From Dermacentor variabilis (lineage: Eukaryota; Arthropoda; Arachnida; Ixodida; Ixodidae), in NCBI RefSeq assembly GCF_050947875.1, contig NC_134574.1:107652469-107716468 (forward strand): a stretch of DNA of 64,000 bases, in the 5' to 3' direction. The translations under genes and the position numbers were made by a program. The first letter of the stretch is position 1; the number at the start of each line of letters is the position of its first letter. The notes below the pieces were generated by a model. The model searched no databases. It was given only the letters and a program-made list of their open reading frames with translations, and was not told where the DNA came from. Of the stretch, positions 45,926-56,504 are shown piece after piece.

Positions 45926-45968
45926 ATATGGATATATATGCTCCATATATGAATATGGAGCATATACG
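45915..45968. repeat. Hairpin at the right end of the satellite
   Basis: ATATGGAGCATATAT (45915-45929), a 4-nt spacer, its exact complement (45934-45948), then a further copy of the first arm (45955-45968). The middle arm can pair with either neighbour. Confidence 0.85.
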
Positions 45969-45969
45969 C

Positions 45970-46356
45970 TCGGAAAAACACATTGATGTAGCACGTGTTC
46001 AGCAACGGAAAGCTGTACCGCAAGTTTTTCAGGTTGCTCAACAATTTTCTCATTGACACTTTTTATCTAAATAAAATATTTGAAAAGTGGGACAATTCAA
46101 TACTAATAATTATCCAAATAGACTGAATGAAAAAAATAAATGATTTGGATGTCACCAAGCGACGGCGCACAAAATTACCTTGGTTCCATCCAGCTCCATT
46201 GCGTTCCCATGTTTTTAAACCCTGCAACTCTGGCTGAAGTTAGCTGGGACACCCGGCAAAGAATTTGTGTGTGAAGGAGAGTGAGTTTTTCAAGAAGTGC
46301 ATCAACTTTTCAAATAAAACCTGGCGGCAGCTATGGATGCATCTATCATGAACGCG
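45970..46356. other. Spacer between satellite and Gypsy element 3
   Basis: AT-rich, no feature recognised. Confidence 0.5.
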
Positions 46357-46372
46357 CATATATATATATATA
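46357..46372. repeat. (AT)n, left flank of Gypsy element 3
   Basis: Short AT run directly before the left LTR; the matching AT run begins at 51607 on the other side. Confidence 0.8.
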
Positions 46373-46522
46373 TTATAATACCGAGACAGATCGAGTTGTC
46401 CAGCGCTGTTTATTCCACAAAAGGCAACGCCCCCAGCTCACGCGCGAAGAAGTCGAAGAACTAAGAAGATGATGATGGCTATGTACAAATGAAAACGACG
46501 AAGTACGTTAATAGTGCTTACA
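46373..46522 (-). repeat. 3' LTR of Gypsy element 3
   Basis: On the minus strand begins TGTAAGCACTATT and ends near GGTATTATAA. One mismatch to the other LTR. Confidence 0.95.
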
Positions 46523-46538
46523 CTAACTTCCCCCCGTC
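46523..46538 (-). promoter_or_regulatory. Polypurine tract, element 3
   Basis: GACGGGGGGAAGTTAG on the minus strand, directly before the 3' LTR; the expected primer for plus-strand synthesis. Confidence 0.75.
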
Positions 46539-46564
46539 ATGGAAGCGGCCAGCCTGGCCGCAGA

Positions 46565-49500
46565 TTAGAGATTATCTAAACGGGGAGTGAAGGGCTTCAT
46601 CCGCGAGACGTGAACAATTTCGGCATTCCGGTGGCGCCGGTCAGTGACGGAGTGTACTGGGCGGACGAGATAGTTCACTGCAGATGTTTGCTGCACAACG
46701 GTGTATGGGCCAATGTAGCGTGGAAGGAACTTCTCACAGAGGCCTGGGGTGCGGACTGGAGTCCAAAGCAGGACTTGGTCTCCAGGGTGAAAACGTAGGT
46801 CACGGCGTTTGTTGTCGCAGTAACGCTTGCGCTCAGCTTGGATAGCTTCTGTGCTTTGCCGGGCGAGTTGACGGCAATGTGCAACTCGGGCAGCAAAATC
46901 TTCTGGAAGCGACGCGTTGGGCGAAGAAGGTGCGAAAAATAGTTCTCTGTCGAATATGGTGGAAGGAGATCGTCCATACACAAGGAAGAAAGGGCTGTAG
47001 CCGGTAGTCCGTTGAATAGCAGTATTATATGCGAATGTCACAAAAGGAAGAATTTTATCCCAGTCAGTGTGGTCAGGACGGATGTACATGGAAATCATGT
47101 CAGACAGCGTACGGTGGAAGCGCTCAGTAAGGCCATTGGTTTGCGGATGATAAGTAGAAGTAGATTTGTGGACGGTATTAGTGGCTCGAAGAACTTCCTC
47201 GAGAACTTGTGAAATGAACGCCTTGCCACGGTCACTGAGAAGAACGCGAGGAGCCCCATGGCGCAAGACGATGGCGCGCAAGAAAAAGTCGGCGACCTCA
47301 GAAGCGGTGCCGGATCGCAGAGGGGCAGTCTCGGCATATCTTGTTAAATGGTCGACCGAAGTGACAATCCAACGGTGACCGGAGGGTGTCAACGGCAAGG
47401 GACCATATAAATCAATGCCAACAAATTCAAAAGGTGCCTCCGGGCAAGGGAGAGGTTGTAGTAAACCGGCAGGAGGGGATGTCGAGCGTTTGCGGTGCTG
47501 ACATGACGCACAAGAGGCAATGTATTTGGCCACCGTTGAGGATAGGCCAGGCCAGAAGCAGCGGGTCTTTATGCGGTCGTAAGTCTTGTGGAAGCCTAAG
47601 TGGCCAGCCGATACATCGTCGTGAAGTGCCTCTAATACCCGCAAACGAAGGCAGCGAGGTAGAACTGGGACCCACCGGTGACCTGTTGGGTGGTACACGT
47701 AGCGGTGTAGCACGCCACCTTGAAGGCGGAATTGTCGAAGTTGGCGTCGCAAGCGGCTGTTGGGTGGTTCGGCGAACCCACTAAGGCGATCCATGAGAGC
47801 TCGACAGTAGGAGTCGGCCCGCTGAAGCGAGACGAAATCAGAGCGTGATGAAAGCGTTACTTGGTCCAGGGGCGTTATCGAGAGTTGGTGAGAGGCAGGC
47901 GTAGCATCGGAACGACGTGGTTGGGAAGGCGACTGCGCGTTACCTGGAGAGAGCGAGAGTGGGCAGCGAGACAATGCGTCTGCATCATGATGGTGTTTTC
48001 CAGACTTGTATGTTATAGTGAAGTCATATTCCTGCAAGCGGAGTATCCAGCGTCCTAAGCGTCCTGACATGTTTTTCATTGATGACAGCCAACACAGAGC
48101 ATGATGGTCGGTGACGATGGTGAAGTGGCGGCCGTAAAGGTATGGGCGAAATTTCTGAATCGACCAAACGATAGCCAGGCACTCTTGCTCTGTTATGGTG
48201 TAGTTCCGCTCAGCTGGAGAAAGTGTTCGGCTGGCATATGCTATGACTTGCTCTTTAGATGCTGTATTACGTTGCAGAAGTACTGCGCCAATACCTTGTG
48301 CGCTTGCGTCAGTATGGAGTATGGTGGGGGCACGATTATCGAAGTGGCGAAGCACTGGTCCGGAAGTAAGAAGCCGCTTAAGAGCTTGAAAAGCCGACTC
48401 GCAGTCGCTAGTCCACGTGAAAGAGGCACCGGTAACCAGTAGCTTGTGTAGAGGTGCTGCTATTGCTGCGAAGTTGCGTATAAACCTACGGAAATATGAC
48501 GCCAAGCCGAGGAAACTACGTAGATCTTTCTGTTGCTGGGGGCGAGGAAACTGAAGAACGGCACTAATCTTTTCGGGGTCAGGCTGGATGCCATCTTTTG
48601 AGACGACGTGACCCAATACTTTTATTGTTTTGCTTGCAAATTTACATTTTTTTGTATTGATCTGGAGACCAGCATTCGCAAGGCACTTGAGAACTTCGTC
48701 TAATCGATGAAGATGTTGGCTGAAGTCAGACGAAAAGATGACAATATCGTCCAGATAACAGAAGCATGTCTTCCATTTTAGACCACGAAGTACGTTGTCT
48801 ATCATGCGCTCAAATGTGGCAGGAGCATTACAAAGGCCAAAAGGCATCACGTTAAATTCATAAAGGCCATCCGGTGTAGCGAATGCGGTCTTTTCTTTGT
48901 CAGTCTCGTTCATCGGAATTTGCCAGTACCCTGATCGAAGATCAAGGCTGGAGAAATACTCCGCCCCTTGTAGCGTGTCCAAAGCGTCGTCAATTCGAGG
49001 TATTGGATATACGTCCTTGCGTGTGATCTTATTGAGCGCTCGATAATCCACGCAAAAGCGAACTGAGCCATCTTTTTTCTTTACCAGGACCACGGGAGAC
49101 GCCCATGGGCTAGATGAAGGTCGTATTATCTTCCGCGCAAGCATGTCAGCGACCTGTTGTTCAATGACCTTTCGTTCGGACGGCGATACACGATAGGGGC
49201 GTCGTCGTATGATAGCGGAACCATCGGTTTCGATGCGGTGTGTAGCCGCAGGAGTTTGGCTCAACACAGGGGAACAGCTATCGAAACAGGCTTTGTGTTT
49301 TGCCAAGACCACCATTAAGGCTTCGGATTGCGCGGCTGTTAGGTCAGAACCAAGAACGGCTGGAGGAGGGAAAGAATCATCCAAACCTGAGGTTGGTGCT
49401 GGCGATGAAGAAGGGCAAAGCGTGACTAGAGAGATAGGTTGAGTGTCGGCGAGGGTTGCCACAGTCATCCCTTTGGGCAGCATCACAGGATCTGGGGTCG

Positions 49501-50137
49501 TGTTGCAAGCAGACAGAAGGGCGCGGCCGTGTGAAAACCGGACGAGACAGGTGGCAATGAGAATTCCGCGAGAAGTACAGCGGGAAGAAGGGGCGACTAG
49601 GGCGTCTCCGTCGGCGATCTGACTGGATGTCACGGCTACAACGTCTTCGTGACCAGGACGCAGGACGTAGTCTGCAGCGATGGCCAAGTTCGCGCATGAA
49701 AGTGAAGAGTCCGCAACAGGAGCAAGCTCTGTATCCGTGATGTGGACAACTTCCTCTCTACATGAAATGACGGCTGAAGCAGAATGTAGGAAGTCCCAAC
49801 CAAGTATAAGTTCATGGATGCACGTTGGAAGGATGATAAACTCGATGTGGTGGCGTATGCCGTCGATGAGAACACGAGCAGTACACTGTCCGTCAGGGTG
49901 AATGAATGCATTATTAGCACCACGCAAAATAGGTCCAAGATAAGGCGTTTTTACTTTACGGAGCCGGGAACACAGATCACTCCGAAGAACAGAAACGGCG
50001 GCACCGGTATCGATGAGAGCTGACGCGGGAACACCTTCGACAGTCACAGAAAGCATGTTGGCCGGGCGAACAGGAGGAATTTGTGAAGACCGATAAGAAG
50101 CAGTTTCCCCTCCAAAAACTGCAACAGTTAGTTTTCC
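46565..50137 (-). CDS. pol: Pol of Gypsy element 3 (protease, RT, RNase H, integrase)
   Basis: Open in the -1 frame relative to gag from the slippery site to the stop at 46565; the first internal ATG is at 50056, but entry by frameshift is more likely. Protease [13 protein letters not shown]; reverse transcriptase [14 protein letters not shown] and CYLDDIVIF; RNase H HTDASAQGIGAVLL, EQECLAIVWSI, DHHALCWL and DADALSR; integrase finger GHLGFHKTY with CASCQHRK, core [21 protein letters not shown] and NGLTERFHR, with 35 residues between the second aspartate and the glutamate. A GPY motif (RYIGPYTVV) follows. All catalytic residues are present. The closest relative in the window is the pol at 26271-29840. 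Confidence 0.97.
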   Translation of the reverse strand, partial: GKLTVAVFGGETASYRSSQIPPVRPANMLSVTVEGVPASALIDTGAAVSVLRSDLCSRLRKVKTPYLGPILRGANNAFIHPDGQCTARVLIDGIRHHIEFIILPTCIHELILGWDFLHSASAVISCREEVVHITDTELAPVADSSLSCANLAIAADYVLRPGHEDVVAVTSSQIADGDALVAPSSRCTSRGILIATCLVRFSHGRALLSACNTTPDPVMLPKGMTVATLADTQPISLVTLCPSSSPAPTSGLDDSFPPPAVLGSDLTAAQSEALMVVLAKHKACFDSCSPVLSQTPAATHRIETDGSAIIRRRPYRVSPSERKVIEQQVADMLARKIIRPSSSPWASPVVLVKKKDGSVRFCVDYRALNKITRKDVYPIPRIDDALDTLQGAEYFSSLDLRSGYWQIPMNETDKEKTAFATPDGLYEFNVMPFGLCNAPATFERMIDNVLRGLKWKTCFCYLDDIVIFSSDFSQHLHRLDEVLKCLANAGLQINTKKCKFASKTIKVLGHVVSKDGIQPDPEKISAVLQFPRPQQQKDLRSFLGLASYFRRFIRNFAAIAAPLHKLLVTGASFTWTSDCESAFQALKRLLTSGPVLRHFDNRAPTILHTDASAQGIGAVLLQRNTASKEQVIAYASRTLSPAERNYTITEQECLAIVWSIQKFRPYLYGRHFTIVTDHHALCWLSSMKNMSGRLGRWILRLQEYDFTITYKSGKHHHDADALSRCPLSLSPGNAQSPSQPRRSDATPASHQLSITPLDQVTLSSRSDFVSLQRADSYCRALMDRLSGFAEPPNSRLRRQLRQFRLQGGVLHRYVYHPTGHRWVPVLPRCLRLRVLEALHDDVSAGHLGFHKTYDRIKTRCFWPGLSSTVAKYIASCASCQHRKRSTSPPAGLLQPLPCPEAPFEFVGIDLYGPLPLTPSGHRWIVTSVDHLTRYAETAPLRSGTASEVADFFLRAIVLRHGAPRVLLSDRGKAFISQVLEEVLRATNTVHKSTSTYHPQTNGLTERFHRTLSDMISMYIRPDHTDWDKILPFVTFAYNTAIQRTTGYSPFFLVYGRSPSTIFDRELFFAPSSPNASLPEDFAARVAHCRQLARQSTEAIQAERKRYCDNKRRDLRFHPGDQVLLWTPVRTPGLCEKFLPRYIGPYTVVQQTSAVNYLVRPVHSVTDRRHRNAEIVHVSRMKPFTPRLDNL
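50073..50137 (-). promoter_or_regulatory. -1 ribosomal frameshift signal between gag and pol, element 3
   Basis: On the minus strand: heptamer GGAAAAC (50137-50131) directly before the gag TAA (50130-50128), an 8-nt spacer counted from the stop, stem 1 GCAGTTT (50122-50116) with AAACTGC (50106-50100), a 9-nt loop with GGAGG (50113-50109), and CCTCC at 50077-50073, giving a pseudoknot with a 22-nt last loop. The heptamer departs from the strict X XXY YYZ rule at its P-site codon (GAA to GGA). The pol frame is -1 to gag. Confidence 0.78.
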
Positions 50138-51357
50138 GAGTGCTGGTCGACAAAATGGGAAGTGGGACGAAGCGGTGATGTAGAGCGCCGGTAAGGGGAT
50201 GGAGAACGACGTCTGGCCGAACGGGAACTATGAGGCAGATTGGGAGCAGCTGGTGGAGACGGAGAACGCTGTTGAGGGAACGAGTGCGGTCCGGGATAGT
50301 AGTCGTCTGATCGGCGACTGCGGTCTCTTTCGTGCTCAGCATAGCCTCGCCTTTCATCCTGCTGGCGCCGGCGGCAGAAGCGAGATATATGGCCGCGTAT
50401 GCCACAGTAAAAACAAACCGGACGAGGTGGACGCCACTGAGGGTACGATGGCGCAGCAAGTGCTCTGGTTCCCATCGAAGCTAAATGGTCATAGGAAACG
50501 CCAGTAGGCACGGAAGTCACGGTAGGGGTGGGTATCGAAACAACATCCGCGTAGGTAGGTGTGGAGCGCGCTACCGGAGCAAGATGCGTCGTGGGTGTAG
50601 TCATCGCTGTCAACTCCTGCTTTACGACCTCGCGCAAGTCGAAGGTGGGGGTTGTTGCGCAGGCAGCAGGGGGACGCTTTAGGTCTTGTAGTTGAAGCTC
50701 CTCGCGGATGATGGTGCGGATAAGAGCACGTAAATCTGGAGAATGAGGAACCTGAGGATCGCTGCTCTCATGTGGAAGACGAATAGACTGCAGCTCGTCG
50801 AGGCGTTGACACGTTGAAGTGATGTCTTGGACAGAAGCCGGATTTTGAACGATTAAGGCGTTGAACGCGACAGGCCCAATGCCTTTTAAGATGTGGCGAA
50901 CGCGTTCGGCTTCCGTCATGCTAGGATTCGCACGGCGGCACAGAGCCAAGACATCCTCTATGTATGAGGTGTAAGACTCTTCGGGAAGTTGGCGGCGCGT
51001 TCCCAGCTTCTGTTTGGCGACTTCTGCACGGCCAGACGAGGAAGCGAAGATTTGCCGCAGCTTCGAGGTAAACGTGGACCAATCCGCGATGTCGGATTCG
51101 TGGTTGAAATACCACGTCTTTGCAACACCGGTCAAGTAGAAGGCGACGTGCCTCAATTTCTGGGTGTCGTTCCACTTGTTGCAAGAACTCACGCGGTCGT
51201 AGTGGTCGATCCAATCGTCTACGTCATCACCGCGGAGTCCCGCAAAGACAGGGGGATCGCGCTGAGGGCTCGTCACAGTCCAAGAGGGCGCCGCAGGTGG
51301 GGCCGTCTGTGTGGTAGGGTTTGAGGCGCCGGAAGGGCCGGGGTTGGAAGTGTCCAT
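50128..51357 (-). CDS. gag: Gag of Gypsy element 3 (capsid/nucleocapsid)
   Basis: 409 residues from ATG at 51357. Proline- and serine-rich N-terminus (MDTSNPGPSGASNP), capsid-like region with DVDDWIDHYDRVSSCNKW, KTWYFNHESDIADW, SYIEDVLALCRRANPSMTEA, then a CCHC knuckle CFYCGIRGHISRFC at about residues 316-329 and an arginine/serine-rich tail. It aligns in order with the gag at 25063-26283. Would assemble particles and bind element RNA. Its final codons GAA AAC before TAA form the slippery site. Confidence 0.95.
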   Translation of the reverse strand: MDTSNPGPSGASNPTTQTAPPAAPSWTVTSPQRDPPVFAGLRGDDVDDWIDHYDRVSSCNKWNDTQKLRHVAFYLTGVAKTWYFNHESDIADWSTFTSKLRQIFASSSGRAEVAKQKLGTRRQLPEESYTSYIEDVLALCRRANPSMTEAERVRHILKGIGPVAFNALIVQNPASVQDITSTCQRLDELQSIRLPHESSDPQVPHSPDLRALIRTIIREELQLQDLKRPPAACATTPTFDLREVVKQELTAMTTPTTHLAPVARSTPTYADVVSIPTPTVTSVPTGVSYDHLASMGTRALAAPSYPQWRPPRPVCFYCGIRGHISRFCRRRQQDERRGYAEHERDRSRRSDDYYPGPHSFPQQRSPSPPAAPNLPHSSRSARRRSPSPYRRSTSPLRPTSHFVDQHSEN

Positions 51358-51436
51358 TGTTGTAGGGGTAGCTGGGTGCAGGCGGCGACCGGAACGGAGC
51401 TCCAGGGAGGACGGGAACGCGAGAGGACGTCGGGAT

Positions 51437-51454
51437 CTTGACGTACCTCCACCA
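51437..51454 (-). promoter_or_regulatory. Primer-binding-like site, element 3
   Basis: TGGTGGAGGTACGTC on the minus strand, 2 nt after the 5' LTR; same spacing and first seven bases as in element 2. Confidence 0.6.
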
Positions 51455-51456
51455 CT

Positions 51457-51604
51457 TTATAATACCGAGACAGATCGAGTTGTCCAGCGCTGTTTATTCC
51501 ACAAAAGGCAACGCCCCCAGCTCACGCGCGAAGAAGTCGAAGAACTAAGAAGATGATGATGGCTATGTACAAATGAAAACGACGAAGTACGTGAATAGTG
51601 CTTA

Positions 51605-51606
<2 letters not shown>
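51457..51606 (-). repeat. 5' LTR of Gypsy element 3
   Basis: 150 bp, one mismatch to 46373-46522. On the minus strand starts TGTAAGCACTATT. Confidence 0.95.
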
Positions 51607-51644
<38 letters not shown>

Positions 51645-51672
51645 ATATACACACACATATATATATATATAC
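51607..51672. repeat. (AT)n and (AC)n microsatellite, right flank of Gypsy element 3
   Basis: Mostly AT dinucleotides with ACACACAC in the middle. Probably continuous with 46357-46372 before the Gypsy element inserted. Confidence 0.9.
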
Positions 51673-51929
51673 GTGCAGGATGTTTCACGTAACATAAACC
51701 ACAGACGTATCTACTGGGTGGGCAGGGGTCACTGTCCTCCTGCCCGCTCGGTAGATACTTCTATGGTTCGAGTAACGTGCAAGAACTCCCTGTATATATG
51801 CAATGTATATGCAGTATGCAATGGGGATCAAGTGATCAGTAAAACAACATATATATGCAAAAGACGAACACATACACATGTGCGCGTATTTTTCACATAT
51901 ACTTCTAAACTCAATATTGCTCAAGAAGA

Positions 51930-52256
51930 CTCCATCTTATTCAACAATACGTTAACAGCATTTAGTGAACGACTTTATTTTTGTGAACACTCAACAACAG
52001 CTCAATATTTCTTAATATATATTCAACAATATATCAACACAATTTAGCGAGCGACTTTATTGTTGTAAACTGCTCCACAACGGCTCGATAGTACTCAATA
52101 CTATTCAACAATATATGAACAGAATTTAGTCGACGACTTTATTGTTGGAAACTACACAACAATGGCTCAATCACACTCTATACTATTCAACAATATATCA
52201 ACAGAATTTAGTCAACAACTTTTTTGTTCTGAACTACCCAACAACTTTATTGTTGA
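51930..52256. repeat. 82-bp tandem repeat (about 4 copies)
   Basis: The landmark GACTTTATTGTTG or a variant recurs at 51971, 52053, 52135 and about 52216, a spacing of 82, 82 and 81. Each unit also has CAACAATATAT and AATTTAG. Units are diverged, so the array is old. Confidence 0.8.
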
Positions 52257-52269
52257 ATTAGTGCTCTGT

Positions 52270-54240
52270 GGTTTCTATAAATATTGAGGTATTGTTGAAA
52301 GCATATTCAGACAATTCATACATAATATCCCAACAACATTTCAACAGTCATTTTCCTATGGATGGCGTCCCACAGGGCAGAGTATTGAGCCCTATTCTCT
52401 TTACCTTTACTATGGTTGGCCTTGCTGAAATATTATCCATGACAATTCACCAGTGTACGTTGATGATATTTATCTTTCGCCTTCTGTGGTGATTCATCTT
52501 CAAGTGTGCGGAAGAATTCACCTGGCAGCCACCCTAACTTGTTCGTATCTCCACAAACAAGGCCTTAGTGTGTCCACAGAAATATGCCCATTATTCACGT
52601 TTACATGCTAACTCATGGCGCTGTACCCTGTTTCTCTCAGTGGCCAGGGTATCAAAAATCGGAAGTTTCACCGCTTTTTAGGTGCAATTAGGGACATGGA
52701 CCTTTCATGGCGCCCCCATTGCATCTACCTGAAACGGAGACTAATTTCGACTGTACATATAATGATGTTCCTGCGCGGAAAAATCAGAGGCACGTCGGTA
52801 TGTTCCATGCTGCAGCTTTACAGAGCACTGTTTCTGGGCTCTTTATTGTACAGCTTGCCGGGTTTTGCGAACAAATGTAAAACAAACATTCGTACCCTCA
52901 AAACTTTGCAAGGCCAGGCTCTACTGACATGTCTTGGACTACCACGATGTGCCTCGACTCGCGCAACACTCATGCTTACTATAAACTACTTCGTTCCAAC
53001 ATATAGAATGACTAACAACCTTAAAGCAAACAGTGTTTCGCCAGTACAAAGACATCAAGTCGCATTTTTCAAACTTGTAGCGACACATCAAGGCAACTTG
53101 CCGTCCGGCTTTACCCAACAGCAAGACCACAGTTACCCCTCTGGTGCCTACGACAGCCACAAGTACGCTTCAGGATTCCGGGAATTATGAAGAAGACCCA
53201 TCAATCAACAGTGGCTCTGCATCTGTTTACACTGTCATTACTGAACGAGACATATGAAAAAAAACACAGATTTGCACTGATAAGTCACTAGCAGTGTCCC
53301 ACATAATGACCTCTACGGCAGAAGAACTTACCGCACTACATGCCGCTGTTAATTACATTGCACATGCCAAACCTTGAAAGTGGGTCGTTTTCTGTGACTC
53401 CAAGGCAGCCCTTCAGATTCTGCAGTCAGCCTTACGGTGCAAGACCCGTGAACAACTGCTGTTTTAGACCAGAGAGGTTCTCCATCAAGCCATCATAAAC
53501 GGATATGACATCGTCTTCCGATTGGTTCCGGGGCAATGTGCCATCGTCGAAAATGACCTTGCTGATGATGCCGTCCGGTCAGTCCATAAAGAAACCATGA
53601 CACTTCCTATACCCTTATCAAGGACAGACACTGCGAAGGGTCGTTTACTTGCTCAAACGAAGACTCAAACTTTGTGGAACACCCCGATTATTTCCAACTG
53701 CCATCTCGACTGGCTGGATCCTACATTGAGGCTGTAGATTCCGTCGAACGTCTTCCGCTTTGATGCAACTTTACTGTGCCACCTCTGGTTTACGAAAACC
53801 TACTCATTCCTTATTGGAATGACCGACACAGATTTGTTACTCGTGCAAATGTGAAGAGACGATCATGCACGTGTTGTGTTTTTGTAATCTCTATGAGGTC
53901 GAAGGCGACGTTCTTCAGGGGGTGTTAAACCAATTAGATAGCAGACCATGTTCAGAGGTCGAGATAATTGGACCTTGGCACCACACTTCACCGGCTCACA
54001 AGGCAATGCGGGCACTGCTACGTTTCATGAGATCGACTGGCCTCAGTGATTGATTATAGGCGCGAGGTTATGGACATCGCACGTATTCACACTGATAGTA
54101 CCTTCTTCCCTCCTGCTTTCCTTTCTTCCCTTAAACGCCTTTGCCTGTTTAGGGTAGCAAACTGGACGTGCGTCTGGTTGACCTTCCTTCCTACCTTTCC
54201 TTCCTTCTTTTCTTCCTCCTCTACCTCCTCCTGTTGTTGA
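52270..54240 (+). pseudogene. Degenerate LINE with reverse transcriptase and RNase H
   Basis: DGVPQGRVLSPILFTFTM, then a frameshift before VDDIYL, then FHRFLGAIRDMDLSWRPHC, LFLGSLLYSLPGF, QALLTCLGLPRCAS. Near 53280 an RNase H follows: TDKSLAVS, TAEELTALHAAV, a TGA in place of a tryptophan codon, VVFCDSKAALQIL, and VPGQCAIVENDLADDAV. A late frame has MHVLCFCNLYEVE. The order fits I-group LINEs. Ends in a pyrimidine-rich stretch near 54180-54240. Not functional. Confidence 0.8.
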
Positions 54241-55259
54241 TGTGTGACTTCATGTCACAAATACAGTGTGCTGTATTTTTACAAAACGGAAAATTTTGTA
54301 AGGATATCTCCTGGTGTTCTATCAGGTTATATGTCTTTATGACCACTAGGAACTCAGTATCGTGCAAAATATGACAGATAGTTAATAAAGATATCTGAAA
54401 TAACTGCTTCATTAGCAGTAATAGAGGAAACATTTGAATTTTGGTATGGAGGACCAAATTCATATCATGAACTCAAAAAAACTTCTTTTTTTCTAAACAA
54501 AATTGTCTTGGGTGCTAAAGCAGGCAGTACTTTGGCACTGTGGGATGGCCAATATTGCAGTACCGAAAGAAATATGAAACGGTGCACCAGTCACTTCGAT
54601 CTCTCTATCCTCTCCCTTGCTAGTGCAGACCAACACTAGCACAAGCTTTCTCTGGCCCGGCCATCATAGTTGCCTTCTAGTTTTTTGCATTGTGACGCCA
54701 GGAATCGACGCGCAGCGTGCTCTATTGTTTCCAATCTTGTGGCACTACAGCAGATCGGATGATCACGTTTTCCGATAACAGCAAATAAAGAAAGGCTTTA
54801 TTGATCAGAATGAAGAGAACCCGTGATTGTCAAAGCATTGTCACCTGCTCCGCAAAGCAAGCATGCAGCGTTTTCTGATAGCGTGGGGAGATCAGCGTCA
54901 CTGACATGTTATACAATTTTCCTTTTGGTTCAGAGCTGGTGACAGCCAAAATACTGAAGCCGTAGAATACCTACGACGCTTTTTGTGAAGTTCTTGGTCA
55001 ACATATGATTGTTGGGCTTCAATTTTCCAAATGCAATACCCCCTCTAAAATCGCTAATTAAAGATTTATTTTCATTGGCTGCCAAGCCTCACAGTCTGAC
55101 AGCAGATGTGCAAATGCGCCTATCACAAGTTATCAGTGCAGAGCTCAAGCTGTGCTATTTGGTGCGGAAAATAAAACAGCCTACGTAACTGGTACATTAG
55201 CGATCTCTGGGAATGAAAGCAAAAAGTGGAGGGTCCAAGGCGACTTGGCCTGATGCTCA
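54241..55259. other. Intergenic: nothing recognised
   Basis: No gene or known repeat was identified. Confidence 0.45.
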
Positions 55260-55389
55260 AACAGCACCCCACATTTCCCGGAAATTTTCGATATCCTCGC
55301 CCTTCTGACTACACCGGAGGGGTGGAGGGGGGCTACAACGACAGAGGACCTATGGGCCCCGGGTGCCAGATGACCTAGCTACGCCACTG
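55260..55389. repeat. End of a second copy of the inverted-end block
   Basis: Contains GGAGGGGTGGAGGGGGGC and ends AGCTACGCCACTGCC, whose complement GGCAGTGGCGTAGCT matches the left end of the block at 19488. Confidence 0.45.
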
Positions 55390-56500
55390 CCAAGTTGTTA
55401 ATCTTAAGTGTTTTCATGCTTCGCTGGCTGCAGTTCGGACGTATAGGTGCAATACAATACATGTAAACGACGTAAATTTCGAGAACGGTTCATTTGAAAA
55501 CTTGATACCGCAAAGGCAAGATTATCGCGGTAGTCCTTCGGGCAGTGCACCCAGGGAATGGCACAGCTACCAAGCGCATTTGGCGCCCCCTCAGATCCTC
55601 AACGAAGCTGCACATCAGAAGCGTTACGCAATCGGAAAGTGCAAGCAAATGCGCGAATAGAAACAAGCTCGTTCACGTCAGTTTCTAGCGTGATAACGTG
55701 CAAGAAACATCAAAACAATGCCATCTATAGTACCTCTGCGTCGTAGAAGTGCGTGCTCGATCAAGTCGAAATTTAGCATTCAGATCGAAGCGGTTTTCAC
55801 GAGCACACTCATTTTGGACGAGCGATGCTGCTGTGTCAAATGACCGTCACTGGCTGACTGTTTCGCGTATAATAAAAAGCAACCACTGTATCTGGGAAGC
55901 TAAGCGTGTATAACATTGTGCACAAATACAGCCGTCTACGCAGCCACATTTCATTCAGCGAAGCGCCGCGGTGATCGAGTGCGTCGTGCCGGCAGCTTTC
56001 ACTGAAACAGCGGCGTGGCCACCGCGCCATGTCGCCGCTTCTCGCTTGCACAATGCGAAGGAAGATGTGGTCTGTTTGAAATCGCTACGAATGCAAACTG
56101 AATCATAAAAGCAGTTGTCAGTTCAAGTTCGCCGGTGGCGTGCGCGTATGAATTCGTTGACTGCGCTACATATAGATCCTTCGCTGAATGTAAAAAGCCT
56201 GATCGTAATTTGTTCATTCCAACTCTCGAGGAAAGGTTCCATTCTTTCGGAGCATGAGAAAGTTTAATTATACACGGAGGCGTTGTGGAAATTGCGCTAT
56301 CGATAAACGGGTGATATCTTGTGCGGCAGTCGATCGGGAGTTTCGTTGGCATTCCATGGAAGTTCGCCGAAGCCCGCACGCTGCTAGGACTCGCGTTCGG
56401 CAGTCACATCCTTGTCGGCCTATTATGACTACATTAAGTGGTCTGCCTGCTAGTTTGTTTGTGAAATGTATTTAAGAAGCCCAGAAGTGCTCAGCATATA
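55390..56500. other. Intergenic: nothing recognised
   Basis: Short frames on both strands without recognisable domains. Confidence 0.45.
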
Positions 56501-56504
56501 CGAG

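Larger units (their letters stand above)
46373..51606 (-). mobile_element. Intact Ty3/Gypsy LTR retrotransposon (element 3)
   Basis: 5234 bp on the minus strand. LTRs of 150 bp (46373-46522 and 51457-51606) differ at one base (GTACGTTAAT versus GTACGTGAAT). Full open gag and pol, primer-binding-like site, polypurine tract, -1 frameshift signal, no env. Both flanks are AT repeats, so the target-site duplication cannot be separated from the microsatellite. Recent insertion, possibly mobile. Related in layout to element 2, but LTRs are unrelated in sequence. Confidence 0.96.
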
